Notes under the pieces: model-generated
Told to the model about the DNA's origin: nothing
The model's input: the letters and a program-made list of their open reading frames with translations, nothing else
Databases searched by the model: none
In this document: in pieces, positions 1 to 7,217 of the stretch
Position numbering within the stretch: position 1 is the stretch's first letter
Layout of the letters: each line of letters starts with the position of its first letter
Translations under genes and position numbers: made by a program
From: Flavobacteriales bacterium
Lineage (GTDB): Bacteria; Bacteroidota; Bacteroidia; Flavobacteriales; PHOS-HE28
Assembly (NCBI GenBank): GCA_008016945.1
Contig: SSGN01000228.1
Location: forward strand, 1-16,034
DNA length: 16,034 nucleotides
Direction of reading: 5' to 3'

Positions 1-2
1 AT

Positions 3-341
3 CCGGACCGCCTGCCCACCTCGTGGCCGCGGTTCGATTTCACGAAATATCCAGCGCTCACCTTCGAGCAGCCCGACTTGAAGACCTTCCGCAACCTGGC
101 CTTGGCGCTGGAGGCCATGGAGAAGGGCGGAAATGCTCCGTGTGTGCTCAACGCCGCCAATGAAGTGGCCGTGGAACTCTTCCTCCAGGACCGCATCGGT
201 TTCCTGGAGATGAGCGACCTCATCGCGGATACGCTGAACACGGTCCCTTTCGTTGCTCAACCTGAACTAGCCCATCTCGAAGCCAGCGACGCCGAAGCAC
301 GGCGCGTGGTACGCGAACGAACCCCTGCATGGAGATCCTGA
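3..341 (+). CDS. dxr: 1-deoxy-D-xylulose-5-phosphate reductoisomerase, C-terminal part
   Basis: This is the last 112 codons of DXR (IspC), which makes 2-C-methyl-D-erythritol 4-phosphate from DXP with NADPH in the cytoplasmic MEP isoprenoid pathway. The reading frame is open from the left edge, so the true start lies outside the window. What is seen is the family's C-terminal helical domain: the PTSWPRFDF stretch, then LKTFRNLALALEAMEKGG followed by APCVLNAANEVAV and a segment close to FLQDRIGFLEM, all typical of DXR. The stop codon lies 13 nt inside the next gene, rseP. The dxr-rseP order is common in Bacteroidota and supports both calls. Nothing in the visible part looks damaged. Recognition is by motif and order only. 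Confidence 0.93.
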   Translation, partial: PDRLPTSWPRFDFTKYPALTFEQPDLKTFRNLALALEAMEKGGNAPCVLNAANEVAVELFLQDRIGFLEMSDLIADTLNTVPFVAQPELAHLEASDAEARRVVRERTPAWRS

Positions 342-1654
342 TCAAAGCCGCCCAGTTCATTCTGAGCCTGTCCATCATCGTTACCCTGCACGAGTTGGGG
401 CACTTCATCCCGGCCCGCTGGTTCAAGGTGCGCGTGGAGAAGTTCTACCTCTTCTTCGACCCTTGGTTCTCGCTGTGGAAGAAGAAGAAGGGCGATACGG
501 AATATGGCGTGGGCTGGCTCCCGCTGGGCGGTTATGTGAAGCTGAGCGGCATGGTGGACGAGAGCATGGATACCGAACAGATGAACAGGCCTCCGCAACC
601 CTGGGAGTTCCGGAGCAAGCCGGCCTGGCAGCGCCTGATCATCATGGTTGGAGGCGTTACGGTGAACCTGCTGTTGGGCATGCTGATCTATATCGGTGTG
701 TTGTACACCTGGGGCAAGGAATACCTGCCGCTGAGCGAGGTGAAGTACGGCGTTCATGTGAGCGAGGTGATGCAGGAGGTCGGGTTCAAGGAGGGCGATA
801 TGATCCTGGAGGCTGAGGGCGCCGAGTTGCGGTCGCTGGAAGAGGTGGGACGAGCGATCCTGATCAGTGAGGTGCGTAAGGTGGAGGTGGAGCGCAACGG
901 GCAGCGCACCACCGTGACGCTGCCTCCCGATGTACACGAACGGATCCTGGCCAGTGGCGAGAAGCAGTTGTTCGCACCGCGCGTGCCCTTGATGCTCGAT
1001 ACCGTACTGGCCGACGGCCCTGCGGCCCGCAGCGGGTTGCTCAAGACCGACCAGGTGCTGGCCGTCGGCGACAGGTCCACGCCCTATTTCGGCGATTTCC
1101 GGAAGGCGCTTCTGGCGCACAAGGGCGAAGTGGTGGCCTTGAAGGTGGAGCGGGATGGGGCGCGGATCGCGGTGGAGGTGCCGGTGAGCGAGGAGGGCAC
1201 CATCGGCGTGGGCAACGCTCCGGCCACGCGGTTCTTCACCCCGGCACACGAAACGTTCGGGTTGTTGGCGTCCATCCCGGCCGGGATCGGCCATGGTTGG
1301 GAAACGCTGAGCGGCTATGTGAGCTCCCTGAAACTCCTGTTCACCAAGAGCGGCGCCAGCCAGATCGGTGGCTTCGGCACCATCGGTAGTCTGTTCAGCC
1401 CCTCGTGGGATTGGCGATCGTTCTGGAACATGACGGCCTTCCTCAGCATCATCCTCGCCTTCATGAACATCCTGCCGATCCCAGCGTTGGACGGTGGCCA
1501 TGTGATGTTCCTGATCTATGAGATGATCGTGGGAAAGCCGGCACCACAGCGGGTGATGGAGGTGGCGCAGATGGTGGGCATGATCCTGCTCTTCGGGCTG
1601 ATCCTCTTCGCGAATGGGAACGACCTGTTCAAAGGCATCACGGGCAGGTTCTGA
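329..1654 (+). CDS. rseP: RIP site-2 metalloprotease RseP
   Basis: A 441-residue inner-membrane zinc protease that cleaves transmembrane segments such as anti-sigma factors and remnant signal peptides; the E. coli protein has about 450 residues. The zinc motif HELGH is at residues 21-25 in the first membrane helix, and the second active-site motif, NILPIPALDGGH, is at about 380-391. Two PDZ-like segments lie between, at roughly 120-300. Typical Bacteroidota family stretches (FDPWFSLWKKKKGDTEYG, WLPLGGYVKLSGM) follow the active-site helix. The start chosen is the ATG at 329, which overlaps the dxr stop by 13 nt and puts HELGH at the usual distance from the N terminus. Both catalytic motifs are intact. 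Its substrate here is unknown. Confidence 0.95.
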   Translation: MEILIKAAQFILSLSIIVTLHELGHFIPARWFKVRVEKFYLFFDPWFSLWKKKKGDTEYGVGWLPLGGYVKLSGMVDESMDTEQMNRPPQPWEFRSKPAWQRLIIMVGGVTVNLLLGMLIYIGVLYTWGKEYLPLSEVKYGVHVSEVMQEVGFKEGDMILEAEGAELRSLEEVGRAILISEVRKVEVERNGQRTTVTLPPDVHERILASGEKQLFAPRVPLMLDTVLADGPAARSGLLKTDQVLAVGDRSTPYFGDFRKALLAHKGEVVALKVERDGARIAVEVPVSEEGTIGVGNAPATRFFTPAHETFGLLASIPAGIGHGWETLSGYVSSLKLLFTKSGASQIGGFGTIGSLFSPSWDWRSFWNMTAFLSIILAFMNILPIPALDGGHVMFLIYEMIVGKPAPQRVMEVAQMVGMILLFGLILFANGNDLFKGITGRF

Positions 1655-1673
1655 CCCCGGTAACTCCACCCCC

Positions 1674-2144
1674 ATGATCGTCACCCGTGCTCGAGCGCTT
1701 TCGGAGAACAAGAAGCAGCTCACTAAGTTCGTGCTGATCGGGGGGCTCGCTGTGCTTACCGACCTGGCGTGCTACTATGTGTTCCTCAACCTCATGCCGC
1801 CGCATGCCTTCCCGCCACCGGTCAGCAACGAGGCGGTGAGCAAGACGCTTTCGTTCCTCTGCGGGCTGTCCGTCACGTATTGGTTCAATAAACGATGGAC
1901 GTGGCGGCGCAGGGACCGCGACAGCAAGCGCCTGGCCAAATTCTTGCTCACCTACGGTGTATCGCTGTTGCTGAACGTGGGCATCAACTCCGGCCTGCTG
2001 TACCTGCTCCACACGCGACCGGAGTTCGCAGGCATTCCCTTCAAATACCTGATCGCGTTCGTGGGGGCCACAGGCTTCTGTTCGGCCTTCAACTTCCTGG
2101 GGCAGAAGTTCTGGATCTTTAGGTCCGGAGAAGAGGACGAGTAG
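1674..2144 (+). CDS. GtrA family membrane protein
   Basis: A 156-residue protein with four predicted membrane helices, at roughly 17-36, 60-78, 88-110 and 122-140, matching the GtrA/DPMS_depress family. Characteristic stretches are KFVLIGGLAVLTDLACYY, SFLCGLSVTYWFNKRWTW and FNFLGQKFWIF. Family members are thought to help flip or present polyprenyl-linked sugars for polysaccharide or teichoic acid glycosylation; the exact substrate cannot be read from the sequence. The ATG at 1674 was chosen over an upstream in-frame start at 1614 because the extra 20 residues would overlap rseP and do not resemble the family. It starts 19 nt after rseP, so it is probably cotranscribed. No glycosyltransferase partner lies next to it. 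Confidence 0.88.
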   Translation: MIVTRARALSENKKQLTKFVLIGGLAVLTDLACYYVFLNLMPPHAFPPPVSNEAVSKTLSFLCGLSVTYWFNKRWTWRRRDRDSKRLAKFLLTYGVSLLLNVGINSGLLYLLHTRPEFAGIPFKYLIAFVGATGFCSAFNFLGQKFWIFRSGEEDE

Positions 2145-2207
2145 TGCCGTGGTGCATCGCGGTCGGGGTGCCGGAACCCTGGTCCGGTGCTTCGCGTAGA
2201 AACCACC

Positions 2208-2567
2208 ATGGCTCACGTGGTGTTGGTGGAAGACGACGCGCTCGTGCGCAAGTTGTTGGAGAAGCGACTGACGGCCGCTGGCTGGCGGGTCAGCGCCATG
2301 CGCGATGGGCGTGATCTGGCCGCGTATCTGGAACGAGCGCCCGCGGACCTTCTCCTGATCGACCTCGGCCTGCCGCACATCGATGGCCTGGCGCTGGTGG
2401 AGGACTTACGCAACCGGGGCATCACCACGCCGGTGATGGTGCTCACCGCGTACGACCTGCCACACTTGCACGCTACGGTGCGTAGTACCGGCGCGAACGA
2501 ACTGGTCCAGAAGCCCTACGACCAGGAGGAGCTGATCCGCCGAATGGAACGCCTGCTGGCGGCTTGA
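2208..2567 (+). CDS. Single-domain response regulator (receiver only)
   Basis: A 119-residue CheY-like receiver domain without an output domain. The acidic pocket (E8, D9, D10), the phospho-acceptor D52 (in LLLIDLGLPHIDG), T80 (in VMVLTAYD) and K102 (in QKPYDQEEL) sit at the expected spacings, so phosphorylation should be possible. Such proteins act as phosphorelay intermediates or bind a partner protein directly. No histidine kinase is nearby, so its input is unknown. The ATG at 2208 gives a standard N terminus (MAHVVLVEDD); an in-frame start at 2187 adds seven unrelated residues. The gene follows gtrA by 63 nt on the same strand. That gap contains a 5-bp CCGGA/TCCGG stem but no T-tract and no clear promoter. 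Confidence 0.9.
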   Translation: MAHVVLVEDDALVRKLLEKRLTAAGWRVSAMRDGRDLAAYLERAPADLLLIDLGLPHIDGLALVEDLRNRGITTPVMVLTAYDLPHLHATVRSTGANELVQKPYDQEELIRRMERLLAA

Positions 2568-2645
2568 TCGGGCGGAACCCGCATCGTGGTGGCACACGCC
2601 GGTCAGGGCATGTCGACCCCTGCCCAGGTCCTGATCCCGGTATGG

Positions 2646-2665
2646 TGGTGCGAGGCGTCGCACCA
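2646..2665 (+). terminator. Hairpin after the response-regulator gene
   Basis: A perfect 8-bp stem (TGGTGCGA paired with TCGCACCA) closes a 4-nt loop GGCG. It lies 79 nt after the response-regulator stop. No T-tract follows, so it is not a textbook intrinsic terminator; it may protect a 3' end or help stop transcription. It sits directly before a TTTG box of the next gene, which fits a boundary between two transcription units. Confidence 0.35.
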
Positions 2666-2667
2666 AC

Positions 2668-2675
2668 GACATTTG
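2668..2675 (+). promoter_or_regulatory. Possible -10 box (GACATTTG) of the FAD oxidoreductase gene
   Basis: GACATTTG matches five of the six fixed positions of the Bacteroidota -10 consensus TAnnTTTG. No TTTG element stands at the expected distance upstream, so this rests on one box and on its place just after the hairpin at 2646-2665. If it is real, transcription would start near 2682, downstream of the only in-frame ATG (2642). Confidence 0.28.
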
Positions 2676-2680
2676 TACTC

Positions 2681-3721
2681 TTGCGCGCCACTTCACACAC
2701 CCATGATGTCATCCTGATCGGCCAGGGCCTGGCTGGTACGGTGCTGTCCACCACCTTGCGCCAGCGCGGACTGCACGTTGCGGTGTTCGACGTGCCTCAG
2801 GAGGGGCGCGCTTCCGAGGTGGCCGCAGGGCTCGTGAATCCGGTATCGTTGCGGCGCACCGTGCTCACGTGGCGGGCTTCTGAAATGCTGGCCATCGCTG
2901 GTGCGTTCTACCGCGATCTCGGCTTGCAGTACGATCAGGTGTTCTGGCACCCCATGCCGCTCGTAGCCGTATTCCCTACGGCACAAGAGGCGGGCATCTG
3001 GCAGCTGCGCACCAAGGAAGCGGATACCGGGCGGTTCGTTCGAATGGATACCGTTCCACACCCCGCGTTGGATGCGCTACCCCAACCCTATGGGCGCGGC
3101 ATCATCGACCGGTGTGCCTGGGTCGATGTGTCCGGACTCCTGGCCGCGCACCGCCGCGAATTGCGCACCAGCGATGGACTGCGCGAACAGCAGGTGAAGG
3201 CGGAAGATATCGTGCGTTACGAGGATGGCATCGCGGTCTACGGGGCGGTGGCGCCCTTGCTCGTGCATTGTGCTGGTCCGTTCGCCGAGGTACACGGCTT
3301 GGTACCGGTGAAGGGCGAAGGCCTTACGGTGCGCATACCAGGACTTGAACTGGATCGCATCGTACACCGCGGCGTGTTCCTGTTGCCGATGGGTAATGAG
3401 GTCTACCGCGTAGGGGCCACCTTCAAATGGGACGATGTCTGGAGCGGCCCCTCGGAAGAAGCGCGCCACTACCTGCTGGATCGCACAGAACGGCTCGCGG
3501 AGCGCGAGGTGGAAGTGCTGGACCACTGGTGTGGTGTGCGACCGGCCTCGAAGGACCGCCGACCACTCCTCGGGCACATCGGGCCGCACGAAGTGGTGTT
3601 CAATGGCTTGGGTTCACGCGGGGTGGTGTTGGCGCCGTGGTGTGCGCAGCATTTATGCGCGCACCTGTTCGAAGGAAAAGAGTTGGATGAAGAGGTAAGG
3701 GTGGGGAGGTTCGCTCAGTGA
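2681..3721 (+). CDS. FAD-dependent oxidoreductase, DAO (ThiO/MnmC-like) type
   Basis: About 346 residues from the start used here. The dinucleotide-binding motif DVILIGQGLAG (GxGxxG at about residues 14-19) opens a Rossmann fold, and a C-terminal FAD segment carries CGVRPASKDRRPLLG (about 284-298) followed by GLGSRGVVLAPW, the layout of D-amino-acid oxidase, glycine oxidase (ThiO) and the MnmC oxidase domain. It probably oxidises a C-N bond of an amine; the substrate cannot be told. The start is unsure: in-frame choices are TTG 2564, ATG 2642 and TTG 2681. I use 2681 because the earlier residues are not family-like and lie over a hairpin. ATGs at 2703 and 2706 are out of frame and soon meet a stop. 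The gene converges on the next one with 14 nt between the stops. Confidence 0.8.
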   Translation: MRATSHTHDVILIGQGLAGTVLSTTLRQRGLHVAVFDVPQEGRASEVAAGLVNPVSLRRTVLTWRASEMLAIAGAFYRDLGLQYDQVFWHPMPLVAVFPTAQEAGIWQLRTKEADTGRFVRMDTVPHPALDALPQPYGRGIIDRCAWVDVSGLLAAHRRELRTSDGLREQQVKAEDIVRYEDGIAVYGAVAPLLVHCAGPFAEVHGLVPVKGEGLTVRIPGLELDRIVHRGVFLLPMGNEVYRVGATFKWDDVWSGPSEEARHYLLDRTERLAEREVEVLDHWCGVRPASKDRRPLLGHIGPHEVVFNGLGSRGVVLAPWCAQHLCAHLFEGKELDEEVRVGRFAQ

Positions 3722-3735
3722 TTTCAAGGTTCACC

Positions 3736-5394
3736 TCACTCGAACACGATCGTCCCTGTGTAGCGTTGCTGCCCATCACCCAGCTCTACGTGGTACACGC
3801 CCCGGGCTTGGGCGCGGATGTCCAGCACCAGGCCGTTCTCCGAGAACTGCAATGGGGCCCGTTGCACCAGCTGGCCGGTGTTGTCGTATACGCTGAGCAG
3901 CAAGTCGGGGGTGGGTTGCAAACTCTCGGGCAGTTCCAGTGTGCAGATCCCGTTGTTGGGGTTGGCGTAGATGTGCAGGGCCTGCGGGCCGCCGCCGGTG
4001 AGCGTTTGCACGCCTGTGAACCCGGTGAGAGAATCGAGGTGGGCGATGAAGATGGATGGCCAACCACCAGTAAGATGCTCCGGTGTGATGGTGGTATTCA
4101 AGAAGTGGAAGACGGAGTCATACGCGCAAGAAACATAGACACCATCGTGAGCTGTCACCACGGAGCCGAAGCTGTTCACAACTCCACCATAATCCCACGC
4201 GGCTCGGCAGATCCCTGCTGTATCAAGTTTCACCAAGAATCCCGATCGGCTCGTGTTCGCATGGAGTACAGCACCGCCTACGGCCAAGCTCTCCCGGAAG
4301 GAGCCCTGCAGGTAGACATTGCCGGCATCGTCGGTGTCGAACTGTTGCCCGAAGTAGACGGTGTTGTCGGAATCTAGAGTACGTGCCCATTGTAGTACGC
4401 CCAAAGAATCCAGCGATACTACGAACAACCTTGAAGATCCTTGCGCACCGATGATGGTATCATGCGGTGTGTACAACTCGCCGTGGAAACCTCCGCGGAA
4501 AAGAATCCGACCGTCCACCGCTTGTTGGCACAGCGTAGCCGACACTCCATTCGCCTGAGCCCGCATGGGAAACACCCAATCTACGCCACCGGTCAGGTCA
4601 GTTTGGAATGCTGCGCTGGTATAACCGCTACCCAGCTCAAGCTCCAACGGCTCCCCGAAGAGCTGTACGGTCGTGAACGTCCCGAAGGTGATGACGAATT
4701 TCCCATTGGGTAAGGCACATGACCCACCGATCGAACCGCCAGTAAGGAAGCGCTCGGCGCTGACGAGGTCTCCCGTGGCCGAATAGACCACATGGCATCC
4801 TCCCCAGGGAACGGTGATATCAGGTGGGCCCTGGAAGGTGCCTCCAATGTTGGCGACGATGTGCAGTGCTGATGAACCGTCCAAATGGATCTGCACATCC
4901 TCTGAACTGGTCGTTGCATAACGTGCCCAGAGGCATTCTCCATCGGAGGAGAAGCGTGCGATGTAAAGACGGGGCACCTCTGGGTCAGCATTCGGATAGA
5001 GCGTGTCGTTATCAAAGATCAATCGCGTGTTGTAAGCGCCAACCACCACCACTTCATCCAGTACAGGGTCGTACGCGATCGCAAGCGGACGTTCTTCGTT
5101 CAAGATCATCGGGCTTCCCGTGCTCTCTCCGAAACGCTTCACCCATTGCGTGATACCCTGTTCATTCAGCTTGGCTAAATAAACGCCTGGGCCTTCGATC
5201 ACATGACCGTCCATATCCACGGTTCCGCCGAACGTGGCGGTGGCGTATACATTTCCAGCGCCATCGGGAGCCAGCAGCGGCGCGTAACTGAAACGTGCCA
5301 CAAGGTCTCCACCCCAGTGTGCGGACCAATCAACGGATTGTGCGCTAAGTCCGTAAGCCGTGATAAAGGCGAGCGCTACGGGTAGGTAATTCAT
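3736..5394 (-). CDS. Beta-propeller-like secreted protein with T9SS type A tail (copy A)
   Basis: A 552-residue exported protein. It begins with a signal peptide (MNYLPVALAFITAYGLSAQ, cut probably after AQ). The body holds repeats of the SBBP type, seen as LAKLNEQGITQWVKRFG, IARFSSDGECLWARYA, a DLTGGVDWVF unit, SLDSLGVLQWARTLDS and LVKLDTAGICRAAWD, each followed by a GNVYLQGSF-like strand; a beta-propeller is likely. The last 80 or so residues are a T9SS type A sorting domain (LHIYANPNNGICTLELPES, SVYDNTGQLVQRAPL, GVYHVELGDGQ), so the protein should pass through the type IX system to the surface or outside. It is a tandem paralogue of the gene at 5527-7191. The start at 5394 overlaps the stop of a decayed reading frame by ATGA. 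Its ligand or role is unknown. Confidence 0.88.
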   Translation of the reverse strand: MNYLPVALAFITAYGLSAQSVDWSAHWGGDLVARFSYAPLLAPDGAGNVYATATFGGTVDMDGHVIEGPGVYLAKLNEQGITQWVKRFGESTGSPMILNEERPLAIAYDPVLDEVVVVGAYNTRLIFDNDTLYPNADPEVPRLYIARFSSDGECLWARYATTSSEDVQIHLDGSSALHIVANIGGTFQGPPDITVPWGGCHVVYSATGDLVSAERFLTGGSIGGSCALPNGKFVITFGTFTTVQLFGEPLELELGSGYTSAAFQTDLTGGVDWVFPMRAQANGVSATLCQQAVDGRILFRGGFHGELYTPHDTIIGAQGSSRLFVVSLDSLGVLQWARTLDSDNTVYFGQQFDTDDAGNVYLQGSFRESLAVGGAVLHANTSRSGFLVKLDTAGICRAAWDYGGVVNSFGSVVTAHDGVYVSCAYDSVFHFLNTTITPEHLTGGWPSIFIAHLDSLTGFTGVQTLTGGGPQALHIYANPNNGICTLELPESLQPTPDLLLSVYDNTGQLVQRAPLQFSENGLVLDIRAQARGVYHVELGDGQQRYTGTIVFE

Positions 5395-5420
5395 CGGGCG
5401 ATGGTGAATGAGGTATGTGC
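3736..5420 (-). repeat. Tandem duplication, unit A
   Basis: Copy A of a segment of about 1.7 kb: propeller gene A plus about 27 nt upstream that match the 3' end of the GH5-like gene. The partner unit is 5527-7217. The 68 nt at 3875-3942 are identical to 5666-5733, while flanking codons in the same domain differ at many synonymous positions. Confidence 0.75.
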
Positions 5421-5453
5421 AACATGGAGAACATACCCGTAAGGTAACCCTGA
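5391..5453 (-). pseudogene. Remnant of the 3' end of a T9SS-tail gene
   Basis: Between the two paralogues the minus strand encodes a peptide ending SGLPYGYVLHVAHTSFTIAR and then TGA. The last eight residues are the same as the end of the GH5-like protein (HTSFTIAR), and the 27 nt differ at only three positions, all synonymous. LPYGYVLHV also resembles the last strands of a type A sorting domain. The TGA overlaps the ATG of copy A by 4 nt, exactly as the hydrolase stop overlaps the ATG of copy B. I infer that an upstream gene was duplicated with the propeller gene and later lost. The rest of the 132-nt gap (to 5526) holds no gene; TTACTTTG at 5498-5505 is a weak -10 candidate without a partner box. 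Confidence 0.55.
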
Positions 5454-5526
5454 GCAAGTTCTAGTTAATAGTGAACTCACACCTGCTTCCATCACCGCAA
5501 AGTAAGACCTAGCTCCGCTTGCTTCC

Positions 5527-7191
5527 TCACTCGAACACGATCGTCCCCGTATACCGTTGCTGCCCATCGCCAAGTTCTACATGGTACACACCTTTAGCTT
5601 GCGCTCGAATATCCAGCACCACGCCATTCTCGGAAAATAACAAGGGCGCGCGCTGCACCAGCTGACCGGTGTTGTCGTATACGCTGAGCAGCAAGTCGGG
5701 GGTGGGTTGCAAACTCTCGGGCAGTTCCAGTGTACAGATGCCGTTGTTGGGGTTGGCGAAGATGTGCAGGGCCTGCGGGCCACCTCCGGTAAGCGTTTGC
5801 ACGCCTGTGAACCCGGAGAGCGAATCGAGGTGGGCGATGAAGATGGAGCGGTATCCACCCAGCACTTGTTCGGGAGTGATGCTCACGTCGGCAAAATGGA
5901 AAGCGGAGTCGAACGTACAGGTGGTGTATAGCCCGTCATCCGCCACCACCACCCCACCCCATGGGCCACTGACCTTGCCACAATCCCATGCGGCCCGGCA
6001 GATACCAGCCGTGTCAAGCTTCACCAGAAAACCTTGATCACTAGTATTCGCCGTAAGAACCGCCCCGGCTACTGCCATGCTTTCTCTGAATGATCCCTGC
6101 AGGTAGACATTGCCGTCAGCATCCGTATCGAACTGTTGCCCGAAATAAATGGTATTCTCTGAATCAAGCGTTCGCACCCATTGCAAGGCGCCTAAGGGAT
6201 CCATTGATGCGATGAATAACGTGGGGCCACCGAGGACGCTGCTGATGGTATCAGTAGGTGTGTACAGATCCCCATGGAATCCGCCATTGAAGAGAATCCG
6301 CCCATTATCCGTCGATCGGCAATAAACCGCCGAAACTCCATTCGTTTGAGCTCGCATCGGGAATACCCAATCAACGGCACCAGCAAGATCGGTCTGCACC
6401 ACCGCGCTGGTATAACCGCTTCCCAACTCAAGCTCCAAGGGCTCCCCAAAGAGTTGCACGTTGGTTGTCGTGCGGAATGTGACAGCGAATTTCCCATTTG
6501 GTAACATGCACATCCCACCGATCGTTCCACCGGTAAGAAATCGCTCAGCACTTAAGAGGTCACCAGTGGCGGAGTACACCGCGTGGCACCCTCCGGGAGA
6601 AACGCTTATCGCTGGTGTGCCCTGGAACTCGCCGCCGAAGCTGCCCACGATGTGCAGCGCAGAGCTGGCGTCCAACGCGATCTGGACATTCTCGGGCCCA
6701 TTCGTCGCATAGCGGGCCCAGAGGCACTCACCGTCCGAGGCGAAACGCGCGATGTAAAGTCGAGGGCTCTCTGGATCCACATTGGGGTGGAGCGTATCGT
6801 GATCGAAGATCAAGCGTGTATTGTACGCGCCCACGACTACCACTTCATCGAGAAGCGGGTCGTAGGCGATCCCAAGCGGGCGCTCTTCGTTCAAGATCAT
6901 TGGACTTCCTGTGCTCTCGCCGAACCGCTTCACCCACTGCGTGACCCCTACTTCATTCAGCTTGGCCAGGAATACGCCCGGGCCGTTGATCACATGGCCA
7001 TGCATGTCAACAGTCCCACCGAAATTGCAGGTGGAATAGGAGTTGCCATCACCATCTGCGGTGACCAGTGGAAAGGATCCGAGGTATGCCACCCCGTCCC
7101 CACCCCAATTCGCTGACCATTCCACTTCTTGTGCCCATATAGCTGTGGTTGTTATGAGCGACAGGCCAAGGGCAAGCATATGCTGTTTCAT
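5527..7191 (-). CDS. Beta-propeller-like secreted protein with T9SS type A tail (copy B)
   Basis: A 554-residue paralogue of the protein encoded at 3736-5394. The signal peptide (MKQHMLALGLSLITTTAIWAQ) differs from that of copy A, but the mature proteins align almost without gaps. SBBP-like units (LAKLNEVGVTQWVKRFG, IARFASDGECLWARYA, SMDPLGALQWVRTLDS) and the C-terminal type A sorting domain are present. I counted 4 differences in the last 95 or so residues and 12 in 106 residues starting at FGGTVDM, with more in between. The ATG at 7191 overlaps the stop codon of the GH5-like gene by ATGA, which indicates translational coupling; an in-frame start at 7302 would lie deep inside that gene. Base composition is visibly less GC-rich than in the flanking housekeeping genes. 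Export and surface location are inferred from the tail; the function is unknown. Confidence 0.88.
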   Translation of the reverse strand: MKQHMLALGLSLITTTAIWAQEVEWSANWGGDGVAYLGSFPLVTADGDGNSYSTCNFGGTVDMHGHVINGPGVFLAKLNEVGVTQWVKRFGESTGSPMILNEERPLGIAYDPLLDEVVVVGAYNTRLIFDHDTLHPNVDPESPRLYIARFASDGECLWARYATNGPENVQIALDASSALHIVGSFGGEFQGTPAISVSPGGCHAVYSATGDLLSAERFLTGGTIGGMCMLPNGKFAVTFRTTTNVQLFGEPLELELGSGYTSAVVQTDLAGAVDWVFPMRAQTNGVSAVYCRSTDNGRILFNGGFHGDLYTPTDTISSVLGGPTLFIASMDPLGALQWVRTLDSENTIYFGQQFDTDADGNVYLQGSFRESMAVAGAVLTANTSDQGFLVKLDTAGICRAAWDCGKVSGPWGGVVVADDGLYTTCTFDSAFHFADVSITPEQVLGGYRSIFIAHLDSLSGFTGVQTLTGGGPQALHIFANPNNGICTLELPESLQPTPDLLLSVYDNTGQLVQRAPLLFSENGVVLDIRAQAKGVYHVELGDGQQRYTGTIVFE

Positions 7192-7217
7192 CGGGCAATG
7201 GTGAAGGAGGTGTGGTG
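5527..7217 (-). repeat. Tandem duplication, unit B
   Basis: Copy B of the duplicated segment: the propeller gene at 5527-7191 plus the last codons of the GH5-like gene, which are repeated in front of copy A. The orientation is direct and the two units are about 106 nt apart. Confidence 0.75.

Noticed and set aside
257..1723. Long open frame (488 codons) on the minus strand opposite rseP
   Set aside because: It mirrors rseP in a GC-rich genome with strong third-position bias; its His- and Arg-rich product has no recognisable motif, while the plus strand encodes an intact RseP.
2145..2207. CCGGA/TCCGG hairpin between gtrA and the response-regulator gene as a terminator
   Set aside because: The stem is only 5 bp with no T-tract, so it is not enough to call a terminator or a new transcription unit.
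1638..2378. Minus-strand open frame of 246 codons opposite gtrA and the response-regulator gene
   Set aside because: It covers two well supported plus-strand genes and has no motif of its own.
3719..3745. Possible bidirectional terminator between the convergent FAD and copy A genes
   Set aside because: Only short broken pairings (GTTCG/CGAAC, GTGA/TCAC) and no T-tracts are seen in and around the 14-nt gap.
5391..5573. Small intact gene of 60 codons between the two propeller genes
   Set aside because: Its first 16 or so codons lie inside copy B in another frame and only its end shows similarity, so a gene remnant is more likely than a functional small protein.
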